From assembly GCA_964472545.1 (NCBI GenBank), contig CAYYNP010000049.1, forward strand, positions 1 through 41,882: a stretch of 41,882 nucleotides of DNA. Direction: 5' to 3'. This document shows, piece after piece, positions 17,099 through 26,940 of this stretch. Position 1 is the first letter of the stretch; every line of letters starts with the position of its first letter. Source of the stretch: CAYYNP01 sp964472545. GTDB lineage: Bacteria; Planctomycetota; Planctomycetia; Pirellulales; Thermoguttaceae. The notes under the pieces were generated by a model that was not told the DNA's origin, did no database searches, and worked only from the letters and a program-made list of their open reading frames with translations. Made by a program: the position numbers and the translations under genes.

Positions 17099-17122
17099 GT
17101 GACGGATCTTCGTTTCCGTCAC
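17099..17122 (+). terminator. Hairpin after the membrane-protein gene
   Basis: A perfect 8-bp stem GTGACGGA (17099-17106) / TCCGTCAC (17115-17122) with an 8-base loop, nine bases after the stop codon. There is no T-run, so it may work as a Rho-assisted or processing structure. Confidence 0.45.
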
Positions 17123-17226
17123 TTGTCCGGAGGAGCTGCAAGCATCGGTGGCTCGCAGACGGCCCGGGATTGTGTCCGCAGGATTCCGGTTGACAAAGCG
17201 ACACAACCCGTTGGTGCCACATATCT

Positions 17227-17243
17227 TGCGTCATCCTGACGCA
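17227..17243. repeat. Short perfect palindrome TGCGTCA-TCC-TGACGCA
   Basis: A 7-bp perfect stem with a 3-base loop, followed shortly by TTTT, in the 316-base non-coding gap 17091-17406. It could be a second terminator or an operator upstream of the propeller operon. Confidence 0.4.
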
Positions 17244-17287
17244 CCGGTTTTGCGCCACACATCGTCCGCTCGTGCGGCCGCGGGACC

Positions 17288-17327
17288 TATAATTGACAGC
17301 TTGACTTGCCAATATCCGGCGTACAAT
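17288..17327 (+). promoter_or_regulatory. Candidate promoter region for the propeller operon
   Basis: It contains a perfect TATAAT (17288-17293, no good -35) and, alternatively, TTGACT (17301-17306) with TACAAT (17322-17327), spacer 15. Either would give a leader of roughly 70-110 bases before the ATG at 17407. Confidence 0.35.
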
Positions 17328-17406
17328 ACGGCTGAAAGGCCAGTTTGCATCTCAACATGATTGGGATTAACCGAGTCAGCGTTGTTCCCTGGGCGCGGAG
17401 CTGGAG

Positions 17407-19641
17407 ATGGAAAGATCCTTGGTAGACCTGCCGCGAGTCGAAATCGGGTGGTTTCGGCGAGCAGCCGTGTTGTTGGCGTTGTTTGCTTCGGCCGCCGTGT
17501 CCGCGCGAGCCGCCGACTGGGCTGCGTGGCGAGGCCCCGGCCACGATGGAGTCTCACTGGAGTCCGGTTTGCCCGATTCCGGCGAACAGATCCTCTGGCG
17601 AGTTCCTTACGGGGGTCGTTCGACCCCGGTCGTCCACAAGGGCCGAGTTTACGCCATCAACCTGGCCGGCAGCGGCGTGACCGAGCAAGAGCGGGTCATT
17701 GCGCTCGATCTGACGACCGGCGAGCGAATCTGGGAGCATCGCTTCAACGTTTTCCATACCGACATCCCCAACTCGCGCGTCGGCTGGACCAGTCCGGTCG
17801 TGGATCCGCTCACGGGCAACGTCTACGCCCATGGCGTCGGCGGGATGTTCTTCTGCTTCAATCGCGACGGCAAGGTCCTCTGGTCGCGCTCCTTGACCGA
17901 GACGTTGGGACGCATCTCCGGCTACGGCGGCCGGACGCACACGCCGATCGTCGACGAAGATCGCGTGATCATCAGCTTCCTCAATTCCAGCTTCGGTGCC
18001 CAGGCCCGCGGCCTGCACCGCTACCTGGCAATGGACAAACAGACCGGCGAGTTGCTCTGGTGGTCGGCGCCCGGCGGCGCGCCGCTAGACACGACTTACT
18101 CGGTGCCGGTCGTGGCCGTGATCGAAGGCCGGCGGTTGCTGATCGCCGGAAACGCCGACGGTGGAATCTACGCCGTCAGCGCGAGAACCGGCGAGAAGGT
18201 CTGGGGGTTTCGGTTCAGCGGCCGCGGGATCAACTCGTCGGTCGTCGTCGATGGCCACCGCGTCTACGCCACCCACAGCGAAGAGAACCACGATTCGACG
18301 GCCATGGGGCGGGTTGTCTGTATCGACGCCCGCGGATCCGGCGACGTCACCGAGACCCACGAAATCTGGCGGCGCGACGGCGTTGCAGCAGGCTACGCCT
18401 CGCCCGCCCTGCACGCCGGGCGGCTGTACGTAATGAACAACTTCGGCGTGCTCTATTGTTTCGATGCCGAAGGCGGCCGGGAGATCTGGCAGCAGACGGT
18501 CGGGCGCGTCGGCAAGGGCTCGCCGGTGGCGGCCGACGGCAAAATCTACGTGGCCACGGTCAACGGCCTGTTCACGATTCTCGAAGATGCCGGCGACCGT
18601 GCCCGGGTGCTCGATACGATCGAGTTCGAGGGCGAGGCCGGAGGCGTGGTGGAGTTGTTCGGCTCGCCGGCGGTGGCCGACGGCCGGGTGTTGTTCTTCA
18701 CTACCGAAGAGATGATCTGCTTGGGCAGCAAGGACGCGCAGCCGCAACAGGTGCAGGTTTCGCCGTTGCCCCCGGAGGCAGCGGCCGACTCGACGTCCCC
18801 CACGCTAATCCAGGTTCGCCCGTGCGAGGTATTGCTAGAGCCGGGCCAGACCGTGCCCTTCCGGGCGCTAGGCTTCGACGGCAACGGCAGGGAACTCGGG
18901 CCGGTCACGCCGCAATGGTCGTTTACACCGGACGCCGGGGCGATTGATGTGGAGGGGCGTTTCACCGCACCGGGCCCGGGTGCGTCGATCGGCACGGTCT
19001 CGGCCAAGTTGGGCGATTTGAGCGCGTCCGCCCGCGTGCGGGTCGTGCCTCGGCTGCCGATCACCGAGGACTTCGAGGCGTACGACGACGGCGAAATGCT
19101 CGACTGGTGGATCGGCGTCTCCAAGGCGAAGCACGCCATCGAAACGATCGACGGTTCTCGCGTGCTCAAGAAGCTGGCCGACGACCGGGGACCGAAGTTC
19201 AATCGGTCGCGGGTCTACATCACGCCGCCGCTACCGACCGGTTACACGGTGCAAGCCGACGTGCTGGGCATCTCCCAGCGGCGCCGACGGGGCGACGTGG
19301 GGCTGATCAACGCCCGCTACCGGCTGGAACTGTTCGGCAACGTGTCCCGTATGCGGGTGATCTCGTGGGTCCCCGGGCCGCGGTTCGAGGAGCGTGTCGA
19401 TTTCACGTGGGAGCCGGGCCGGTGGTATACGGTCAAGTTCCGCGTCGATCTGGCCGACGGCAAGGCCTATCCTCGGGTCAAGGTCTGGCCGCACGGCGAG
19501 GCCGAGCCCGACGCATGGCTGCTCGAAGGGGAGGACCCGCAACCGAATCTCGAAGGCTCGGCCGGGATCTATGCCTACTCGCTGGCGCCGGTCTGCTACG
19601 ACAACGTGCGCGTCTATCGCGAGGAGACCGACGGGCCGTGA
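17407..19641 (+). CDS. Secreted PQQ/BamB-like beta-propeller with Ig-like and concanavalin-like C-terminal domains
   Basis: A 744-residue exported protein. The N-terminal signal has Arg residues before a hydrophobic core ending near SARA. The mature part starts DWAAWRGPGHDGVS, the typical opening of planctomycete PQQ-like propellers. Tryptophan-docking blade repeats follow (TTGERIWEHRF, RDGKVLWSRSL, QTGELLWWSAP, RTGEKVWGFRF, EGGREIWQQTV), covering about residues 40-450. Residues about 463-545 form an Ig-like (Big-type) domain, and about 552-740 a jelly-roll domain of the concanavalin/3-keto-disaccharide-hydrolase type beginning ITEDFEAYDDG. Such propellers are usually scaffolds; few bind PQQ, and no enzyme activity is claimed. 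It is the first gene of the plus-strand row to 26787, and the next gene follows 54 bases later. Confidence 0.82.
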   Translation: MERSLVDLPRVEIGWFRRAAVLLALFASAAVSARAADWAAWRGPGHDGVSLESGLPDSGEQILWRVPYGGRSTPVVHKGRVYAINLAGSGVTEQERVIALDLTTGERIWEHRFNVFHTDIPNSRVGWTSPVVDPLTGNVYAHGVGGMFFCFNRDGKVLWSRSLTETLGRISGYGGRTHTPIVDEDRVIISFLNSSFGAQARGLHRYLAMDKQTGELLWWSAPGGAPLDTTYSVPVVAVIEGRRLLIAGNADGGIYAVSARTGEKVWGFRFSGRGINSSVVVDGHRVYATHSEENHDSTAMGRVVCIDARGSGDVTETHEIWRRDGVAAGYASPALHAGRLYVMNNFGVLYCFDAEGGREIWQQTVGRVGKGSPVAADGKIYVATVNGLFTILEDAGDRARVLDTIEFEGEAGGVVELFGSPAVADGRVLFFTTEEMICLGSKDAQPQQVQVSPLPPEAAADSTSPTLIQVRPCEVLLEPGQTVPFRALGFDGNGRELGPVTPQWSFTPDAGAIDVEGRFTAPGPGASIGTVSAKLGDLSASARVRVVPRLPITEDFEAYDDGEMLDWWIGVSKAKHAIETIDGSRVLKKLADDRGPKFNRSRVYITPPLPTGYTVQADVLGISQRRRRGDVGLINARYRLELFGNVSRMRVISWVPGPRFEERVDFTWEPGRWYTVKFRVDLADGKAYPRVKVWPHGEAEPDAWLLEGEDPQPNLEGSAGIYAYSLAPVCYDNVRVYREETDGP

Positions 19642-19695
19642 CGGCCGCCGCCAACCGAACCACACATGCGAATCAGAACGGGAGTGCAACGAAAG

Positions 19696-21156
19696 ATGAA
19701 ACGGATCATTGCGCGAGCCACGGTCGCGGCGGTGTGCGGTCTCCTGTTGGCCGGGCCGCTGCCGGCCGACGACTGGACGACGTGGGGCGGCACCCCGCAA
19801 CGCAATATGGTCAACACCGCCGAGAAGAACATCCTCTCGACATGGGATCTCGACACCGGCAAGAACGTCAAGTGGGTCGCCGGGCTGGGATCGCAGACGT
19901 ACGGCACTCCCGTCGTCGTTCGAGGCAAGGTCCTCGTGGGCACCAACAACCAGGCCGAGCGCAGGCCCGGCGTCACCGGCGACAAGGGCGTGATCCTCTG
20001 TTTCGCCGAAAAGGACGGCCGGTTCCTCTGGCAGATGACACACGACAAGCTGCCGGCCGGCCGACTACACGATTGGCCGAAGCAGGGCATCTGCTCGACA
20101 CCGGCGGTCGACGGCGACCGGTTTTACTACGTGAGCAATCGCTGCGAGTTGGTGTGTGCCGATCTGAACGGGTTCCTCGACGGCGAGAACGACGGACCGT
20201 TTACCGACGAGAAGCTCTCCGGCGAGCAAGACGGCGACATCGTCTGGAAGCTCGACATGATGGAGGAACTGGGCGTCTTTCCCCACAACCTGGCGACCAG
20301 TTCGCCGGCGATCGACGACACGCTCGTCTATCTGGTAACCGGCAACGGCGTCGACGAGGGACACAAGGTGTTGCCCGTGCCGGCGGCGCCGAGCTTCCTT
20401 GCCGTCGACAAGAAGACCGGCGAGGTGGTCTGGGAACGCAACGATCCGGCCGAGGACATTCTCCATGGCCAGTGGTCCAGCCCCGCCTTGGGAACGATCG
20501 GCGGCACACGGCAGGTGATCTTCCCCGGCGGCGATGGGCGGCTCTACGCGTTCGTACCGGAGTCGGGCGAACTGCTGTGGTCGTTCCAGTGCAATCCGGA
20601 GGACTCCGAGTGGAAGCTCGGCGGGCATGGAACGCGAAACAACATCATCGCCACGCCGGTGGTTTACAACGACAAGGTGTTCATCTCCGTCGGGCAAGAC
20701 CCCGAACACGGCGAAGGGCCGGGGCATCTCTACGCGATCGACGCCACGCAGCGCGGCGACATCACGGAGACCGGGGCCCTCTGGCACAACGATGAGGTAC
20801 AACGGTCGATGAGCACCGTGGCCGTGTACGACGGCGTGCTCTACTTCTGCGACCTGACCGGCGTGATGCGAGCGCTCGATCCGAAGACCGGCGAAGAGCT
20901 TTGGGAACACGATACGGCGGCCGCCGTATGGAGTTCGCCCTACGTGGTCGACGGCAAGGTCTTTCTCGGCAACGAGGACGGCAAACTCGCGGTGCTGGCC
21001 GCCGGCCGCCAGAAGAAGCTGCTCTTCGAGGGCCATTTCGGCGGCTGCGTCTACACCACGCCCGTGGCCGCCAACGGCGTGCTCTACGTGACCAACCGCG
21101 AGCAACTCTTCGCCTTGCAGCAAGGCGCCCAATCCGATCCCGGCGAGGTCAAATGA
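19696..21156 (+). CDS. Secreted PQQ/BamB-like beta-propeller protein
   Basis: A 486-residue exported propeller. The start at 19696 (MKRIIARATV) is chosen because GGAGTG lies 9 bases upstream and it begins a clean signal peptide ending near LPADDWTTWGG; an ATG at 19666 lacks a ribosome site. Blade repeats with tryptophan-docking motifs recur (KKTGEVVWERN, ESGELLWSFQC, KTGEELWEHDT). It resembles quinoprotein alcohol-dehydrogenase-like propellers and the propeller encoded just upstream, but without the extra C-terminal domains. Its TGA overlaps the ATG of the adenylating enzyme (ATGA at 21153), a strong sign of coupled expression of a periplasmic propeller with cytoplasmic enzymes. Confidence 0.82.
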   Translation: MKRIIARATVAAVCGLLLAGPLPADDWTTWGGTPQRNMVNTAEKNILSTWDLDTGKNVKWVAGLGSQTYGTPVVVRGKVLVGTNNQAERRPGVTGDKGVILCFAEKDGRFLWQMTHDKLPAGRLHDWPKQGICSTPAVDGDRFYYVSNRCELVCADLNGFLDGENDGPFTDEKLSGEQDGDIVWKLDMMEELGVFPHNLATSSPAIDDTLVYLVTGNGVDEGHKVLPVPAAPSFLAVDKKTGEVVWERNDPAEDILHGQWSSPALGTIGGTRQVIFPGGDGRLYAFVPESGELLWSFQCNPEDSEWKLGGHGTRNNIIATPVVYNDKVFISVGQDPEHGEGPGHLYAIDATQRGDITETGALWHNDEVQRSMSTVAVYDGVLYFCDLTGVMRALDPKTGEELWEHDTAAAVWSSPYVVDGKVFLGNEDGKLAVLAAGRQKKLLFEGHFGGCVYTTPVAANGVLYVTNREQLFALQQGAQSDPGEVK

Positions 21157-22256
21157 TGAAGGTGGCGGAGCAAGTGCATCAGAGCGATCTGGAGTTCCGC
21201 GTCGACGACGCCCGTCGACAGCTTGACGAATGGACCCGCGAAGTGGTCCGTTGGCATTTCGATCCGGCGACCGGATGCCCCTTCTGGCTCGAGTACGCCG
21301 AGCGGCTCGATTGGAATCCGGTGGAGGAAATCCACGGTTTCGATGATCTGGGTCGATTCGGCCCGTTCGAGGATGACTGGCTCCGCGGCGGGCCGGTGCG
21401 GCGCTGGGTCCCCAAGGGGCTAGCCGATAAGCCGTTGTACGTCTTCGAGACCGGCGGCAGCACGGGCGTGCCCAAGAGCCGGATCAACGCCGACGACTTC
21501 CGCCTCGACTATTCGATGTTCAGCGAGACGATCAGCGATGAGGGTTTTCCGCCGGGGTCGAACTGGCTGATGCTGGGCCCTTCCGGTCCGCGCCGGCTGC
21601 GTCTGGCCATCGAGCATTTGGCCCAGGTCCGCGGCGGCATCTGCTTCTGCATCGACATGGACCCCCGTTGGGTCGTCCGGTTGATCCGCACCGGCCAACT
21701 CGACGTGCTGGAGGACTACAAGGAGCACATCGTCCAGCAAGCGCTGACCTTGTTGCGAGCCCACGACGACATCCACTGCATGTTCACCACGCCGAAGCTG
21801 CTCGAAGCGCTTTGCGAGAAGGTCTCGCTGCGAAAGATGGGCATCCGCGGCGTCTTCTGCGGCGGCACGGAGATGACCCGACAATTCCACCGCTTCGCCA
21901 GGGAGGAACTACTCGAAGGGGTAGAATTCGCCCCGACCTACGGGAACACGCTGATGGGGCTGGCCTGCCACAAACCGTTCGATCCGGCCGACGACTACAT
22001 GGTCATCTATCACGCGCCACAGCCGCGGGCCGTGCTGCGGGTGGTCGATCCCGACGATCCGCAGCGCGTGGTCGATTACGGCCGGCGCGGCCGCGTTAAG
22101 CTGACCACCTTAACCAAGGAGTTCTTCGTTCCCGGCTTCCTCGAACGCGACGAGGCGATTCGCACCCGGCCGGTCCCGAAGTACCCGTGGGACGGCGTGG
22201 GCGACGTGCGGCCTTTCGGCGCTCAGGAGAATCAAGTGGTCGTGGGGGTGTATTGA
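21153..22256 (+). CDS. Adenylate-forming enzyme, LuxE/PaaK-like (acyl or aryl acid activating)
   Basis: A 367-residue protein of the ANL superfamily, shorter than standard acyl-CoA synthetases and close to LuxE acyl-protein synthetase in size. The ATP loop is ETGGSTGVPK (99-108), followed by CGGTEMT, YGNTLMG (the A5-like motif) and, near the C-terminus, VGDVRPFG. LuxE and PaaK relatives activate a carboxylate with ATP to pass it to a thiol. The ATG pair at 21153/21156 overlaps the preceding stop, and the stop overlaps the next ATG (TGATG at 22254). The next gene encodes an aldehyde-dehydrogenase-like protein, as in lux operons where LuxE and LuxC reduce fatty acids to aldehydes. A pathway of acid activation and reduction is therefore attractive but inferred. 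Confidence 0.75.
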   Translation: MMKVAEQVHQSDLEFRVDDARRQLDEWTREVVRWHFDPATGCPFWLEYAERLDWNPVEEIHGFDDLGRFGPFEDDWLRGGPVRRWVPKGLADKPLYVFETGGSTGVPKSRINADDFRLDYSMFSETISDEGFPPGSNWLMLGPSGPRRLRLAIEHLAQVRGGICFCIDMDPRWVVRLIRTGQLDVLEDYKEHIVQQALTLLRAHDDIHCMFTTPKLLEALCEKVSLRKMGIRGVFCGGTEMTRQFHRFAREELLEGVEFAPTYGNTLMGLACHKPFDPADDYMVIYHAPQPRAVLRVVDPDDPQRVVDYGRRGRVKLTTLTKEFFVPGFLERDEAIRTRPVPKYPWDGVGDVRPFGAQENQVVVGVY

Positions 22257-23689
22257 TGCTACGCGTGCCGATCCTCCGTGCCGGGCGGGATTACTACAGC
22301 AAGGAGACGCTCCGGCTGAGCGATTACGCCTCAGGGGAGCCGGTGGCCGAGGTCGGCCAGGCCAACGCCGGACTGATTTCGCGCGACCTATTGCACGACG
22401 CGTGGTCCGAGTTGCAGCCGCTTCGATCGTCGGAGATTCTGGAGTGTCTCACGCGGGCCGCAGCGCATTTCATGAACGCTTCGTTGCCGTTGGGCGACTC
22501 GAGCCAGTCGCCCGACGAGTTCGTTACTTGCCAGTCGGCGACCACGGGACTTCCGCATGCGTTGTGCCGCCAGAACATGCGGAAGATCGAGGCGGCCTTG
22601 GCCAACATGGGCCAGATCCTCGACGGACTGACCGGCGGACTGGACCCGGACACGCTGGACGCCGGCTTCGGAAGCCGCGGCGGCCACGCGGTGAGCTACG
22701 TGTCCCGCGCGCGGCGATTCGGCGCCGTATTGCCCGCCAACTCACCCGGCGTTCACGCGCTGTGGTTGCCGGCGGTGGCGCTGAAGATGCCCCTGGCTTT
22801 GAAGCCGGGTAGCCGCGAGCCGTGGACGCCGCTGCGCATCGTAGCGGCGTTGCGGGCCGGCGGGTTTCCCGATTCGGCGTTTGGCTTCTATCCCTGCGGT
22901 CACGACGGGGCCGGCGTGATCCTGCGCCGCTGTGGGGCCTCGATGGTCTTCGGGGCCGGGCCGACCGTCCGTCCTTGGCTCAGTGACCCGCGCGTGGAAA
23001 TTCACGGCCCGGGATACAGCAAGATCATGCTGGGGCCGGACCGATCGCCGTCGTGGCGCGACCATTTGGAGCTGATCGTCACGTCGGTGGCCGCCAACGG
23101 AGGGCGATCCTGCATCAACACTTCGAGCGTCCGTGCCGCTTCTCACGGGCGCGAGTTGGCCGAAGCATTGGCCACACGACTGGCCGAGGTGGTGCCGCGA
23201 CCACGAGAAGACCCCGACGCGCTGCTGGCGGCGTTCCCCGATTCGGCCGTGGCTCGGGGCATTGACGCGGCGATAGAGCGTGGGCTGGCCCGCGGCGGCG
23301 CCGTAGATCTCTCGGCGGCGCATCGCAGCGGCCCACGGTTGGTCGAGTTCGACGGCGGCACCTACCTGCTGCCCACGGTGATCTACTGCGACGACGTGGA
23401 GCATCCGCTGGCGAACCAGGAGTACTTGTTCCCGTTTGTCAGCGTGGTGGAAACGCCCGGCGAACCGTTGCTCGGCAGCCTCGGTCCCAGCCTGGTCGTG
23501 ACCTCCTTGACCGAGGAACCCGCGTTGCGGCGGGAGTTGATGGCCCGCCGCGAGATCGGGCGGCTGAACTTCGGCCCCATCCCCACGACCGTGATTCAGT
23601 GGGACCAGCCGCACGAAGGCAATCTGTTTGAGCACCTTTACCAGCAGCGAGCCTTCCAGCAGGAGTCCTTTGCTGCGTTGGCAACCTAA
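22256..23689 (+). CDS. Aldehyde dehydrogenase family protein (LuxC-like acyl reductase candidate)
   Basis: A 477-residue member of the aldehyde dehydrogenase superfamily. The presumed catalytic cysteine is C286 in NGGRSCINTSS. K183 in ALKPGSREPWTP stands at the usual NAD(P)-binding lysine. PANSPGVHALWLPAVALK matches the segment before it. The ALDH glutamate general base is not obvious, which would be compatible with an acyl-reductase (LuxC or CoA-acylating) mode rather than simple aldehyde oxidation. The start ATG overlaps the stop of the adenylating enzyme, so the two are almost certainly made together. DUF3311 follows after 8 bases. Substrate unknown; the direction of catalysis is inferred only from the partner gene. 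Confidence 0.8.
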   Translation: MLRVPILRAGRDYYSKETLRLSDYASGEPVAEVGQANAGLISRDLLHDAWSELQPLRSSEILECLTRAAAHFMNASLPLGDSSQSPDEFVTCQSATTGLPHALCRQNMRKIEAALANMGQILDGLTGGLDPDTLDAGFGSRGGHAVSYVSRARRFGAVLPANSPGVHALWLPAVALKMPLALKPGSREPWTPLRIVAALRAGGFPDSAFGFYPCGHDGAGVILRRCGASMVFGAGPTVRPWLSDPRVEIHGPGYSKIMLGPDRSPSWRDHLELIVTSVAANGGRSCINTSSVRAASHGRELAEALATRLAEVVPRPREDPDALLAAFPDSAVARGIDAAIERGLARGGAVDLSAAHRSGPRLVEFDGGTYLLPTVIYCDDVEHPLANQEYLFPFVSVVETPGEPLLGSLGPSLVVTSLTEEPALRRELMARREIGRLNFGPIPTTVIQWDQPHEGNLFEHLYQQRAFQQESFAALAT

Positions 23690-23697
23690 GGACGACC

Positions 23698-23915
23698 ATG
23701 AAGCACATTCTGTTCTGGATCGCCCTGGCGGCCCTGTTCATCCTGCACCACGACTGGTGGTTCTGGAACGACAGCCGGCTGTTGTTCGGCTTCCTGCCGG
23801 TGGGACTGGGCTATCAGGCGCTGGTTTCGCTGGCCGCGGCCGGGCTCTGGGCGGTGGCCGTGCTTTGGGTTTGGCCGGAGCTGTTTCGTGACGACGTCGA
23901 CGAGGAGGTTGCCCG

Positions 23916-23919
<4 letters not shown>
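23698..23919 (+). CDS. DUF3311 small membrane protein
   Basis: A 73-residue protein with two hydrophobic helices (about 4-18 and 42-60) and the DUF3311 hallmark HHDWWFWNDSRLLFGFLPVG (17-36). DUF3311 proteins are regularly encoded directly before sodium:solute symporters and are thought to be a small partner subunit. Here its stop overlaps the symporter's GTG start by 4 bases. Confidence 0.9.
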
Positions 23920-25454
<1,535 letters not shown>

Positions 25455-25482
25455 CCGAACCTCAGGACGCTGGACTTCGATC

Positions 25483-26787
25483 ATGTACAAACACTCGCTG
25501 CGTCTGCTGCTACTTACGATCCTCGCCATGTCGCCCGCGTGGCAGACCGACGCCGCCGAGGGCGACAGTGCCGCCGGCAGCGAGGGACACTGGCCCCGAT
25601 GGCGCGGTCCGCACCGAGACGGCATTTCGCGGGAGACCGGGCTGTTGAAAACCTGGCCGCAAGACGGCCCACAGCAACTCTGGCGCATCCCACTGGGCAA
25701 CGGCTTCTCGGCGGTCTCCGTGGTCGGCGGCAAGGCCTACACGATGTACGGCACCGAGACGGACGAGTTTGTGGCTTGCATCGACGCCGCCGACGGCGAG
25801 GTGCTCTGGCGGGTCCGTAGCGGCGAGCCGCTCGAAAACTCATACGGCAACGGCCCCCGCGCGACACCCACAGTCGACGAAGACCGCGTCTACACGCACG
25901 GAGCCACCGGCTCGCTGCTGTGCCTCGCGGCGCAGACCGGCGAGAAGATCTGGGGATTCAATACGTTAGAGAAATTCGCCGCGACAAACCTCGACTACGG
26001 CCTGTCGGCCTCACCGGTCATCGTCGGCAAGATGCTGATCGTGGTCGTCGGCGGCGAGGACGGCAAGTCGCTGGTCGCGCTGGAGAAGACGACCGGCGAG
26101 GTGCTCTGGACCAGCCTCAGCGACAAAGGCGGCTACGCGACCCCGCTGCCGATCGAAGTCGACGGGCTGAAGCAGTTGGCGGTGCTTACCGGCGAAGCGA
26201 TTGTCGGCGTGGCCCAGGACGACGGCCGCGAACTCTGGCGTCATCCCTGGATCACCACGGAAGACGCCAACGTGGCCACGCCGATCTTTCACGACGGGCG
26301 TCTGTTCGTCGCCTCCGGCTACGGCACCGGGTGCGCGCTGTTTCGGCTCTCGGCCACCGACGGCGCCGCCGAGGCCGAGCCGCTCTGGGACAGCAAGGAC
26401 ATGAAGAGCTACTTCTCCACGTGCGTGCTCCTAGACGGCCACCTCTACGGCTTCAACAACACGATACTGACGTGCATGGAGTTCAGCACGGGCGAAGTCC
26501 GCTGGCGCGAGCGAGGCTTCAACCGCGGTAGCGTGGCAGCCGCCGACGGCATGCTGCTGATCCTCGGCGAGCGGGGCACGCTGGCGTTGGCCAAGGCGTC
26601 GCCGGACGCGTACGAGGAGGTCGCCCGCGTCGAGGAGATCCTGGAGGCCAGGACCTGGACGGTTCCCACGATCGCCGGCGGTAGGCTCTACTTGCGCAAC
26701 GAGCAGGAACTCTTGTGTCTGAACCTCAAGGCAAGCTCCCAGCAAGGCGATCGCGCCGAGCCGGCAGACATCGCCGCCGAGAGATAG
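25483..26787 (+). CDS. Secreted PQQ/BamB-like beta-propeller protein
   Basis: A 434-residue exported propeller, the third of this locus. The signal peptide (about residues 1-24) is followed by HWPRWRGPHRDGISRETGLL, the standard opening. Blade repeats with tryptophan-docking motifs include ADGEVLWRVRS, QTGEKIWGFNT, TTGEVLWTSLS and DGRELWRHPW. It starts 28 bases after the symporter stop, with only a weak AGGA ribosome site, so it may be co-transcribed but less tightly coupled. The role may be sensing or binding a ligand in the periplasm; there is no direct evidence for PQQ. Confidence 0.82.
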   Translation: MYKHSLRLLLLTILAMSPAWQTDAAEGDSAAGSEGHWPRWRGPHRDGISRETGLLKTWPQDGPQQLWRIPLGNGFSAVSVVGGKAYTMYGTETDEFVACIDAADGEVLWRVRSGEPLENSYGNGPRATPTVDEDRVYTHGATGSLLCLAAQTGEKIWGFNTLEKFAATNLDYGLSASPVIVGKMLIVVVGGEDGKSLVALEKTTGEVLWTSLSDKGGYATPLPIEVDGLKQLAVLTGEAIVGVAQDDGRELWRHPWITTEDANVATPIFHDGRLFVASGYGTGCALFRLSATDGAAEAEPLWDSKDMKSYFSTCVLLDGHLYGFNNTILTCMEFSTGEVRWRERGFNRGSVAAADGMLLILGERGTLALAKASPDAYEEVARVEEILEARTWTVPTIAGGRLYLRNEQELLCLNLKASSQQGDRAEPADIAAER

Positions 26788-26827
26788 TAGGCCGCAACTT
26801 GCCCTGCCGCCGCGAGCCGTTGACGTC

Positions 26828-26940
26828 TAGGCTTTGTCGGAGAACGGCATAGTAGTCATCTCGCTCCGCGAGATGCCACACCGTCTCGCAGAGCGAGACG
26901 ACGACTATCCGCCGGGCCGCGAGTTTCTCGACGAATCCTA
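26828..26940. repeat. 113-bp nested inverted repeat (MITE-like) between convergent genes
   Basis: The outer ends 26828-26844 and 26924-26940 are complementary at 13-14 of 17 positions. The inner arms 26849-26875 and 26882-26908 are 27-base near-perfect complements, each holding its own hairpin (CATCTCGC/GCGAGATG and CGTCTCGC/GCGAGACG). The right end supplies the stop codon of the minus-strand gene. Such structure fits a non-autonomous mobile element that may now serve as a bidirectional terminator. Confidence 0.7.

Noticed and set aside
17294..17299. Perfect TTGACA as a -35 box
   Set aside because: The nearest -10-like hexamer downstream (17322) is 22 bases away, too far for a standard sigma70 promoter.
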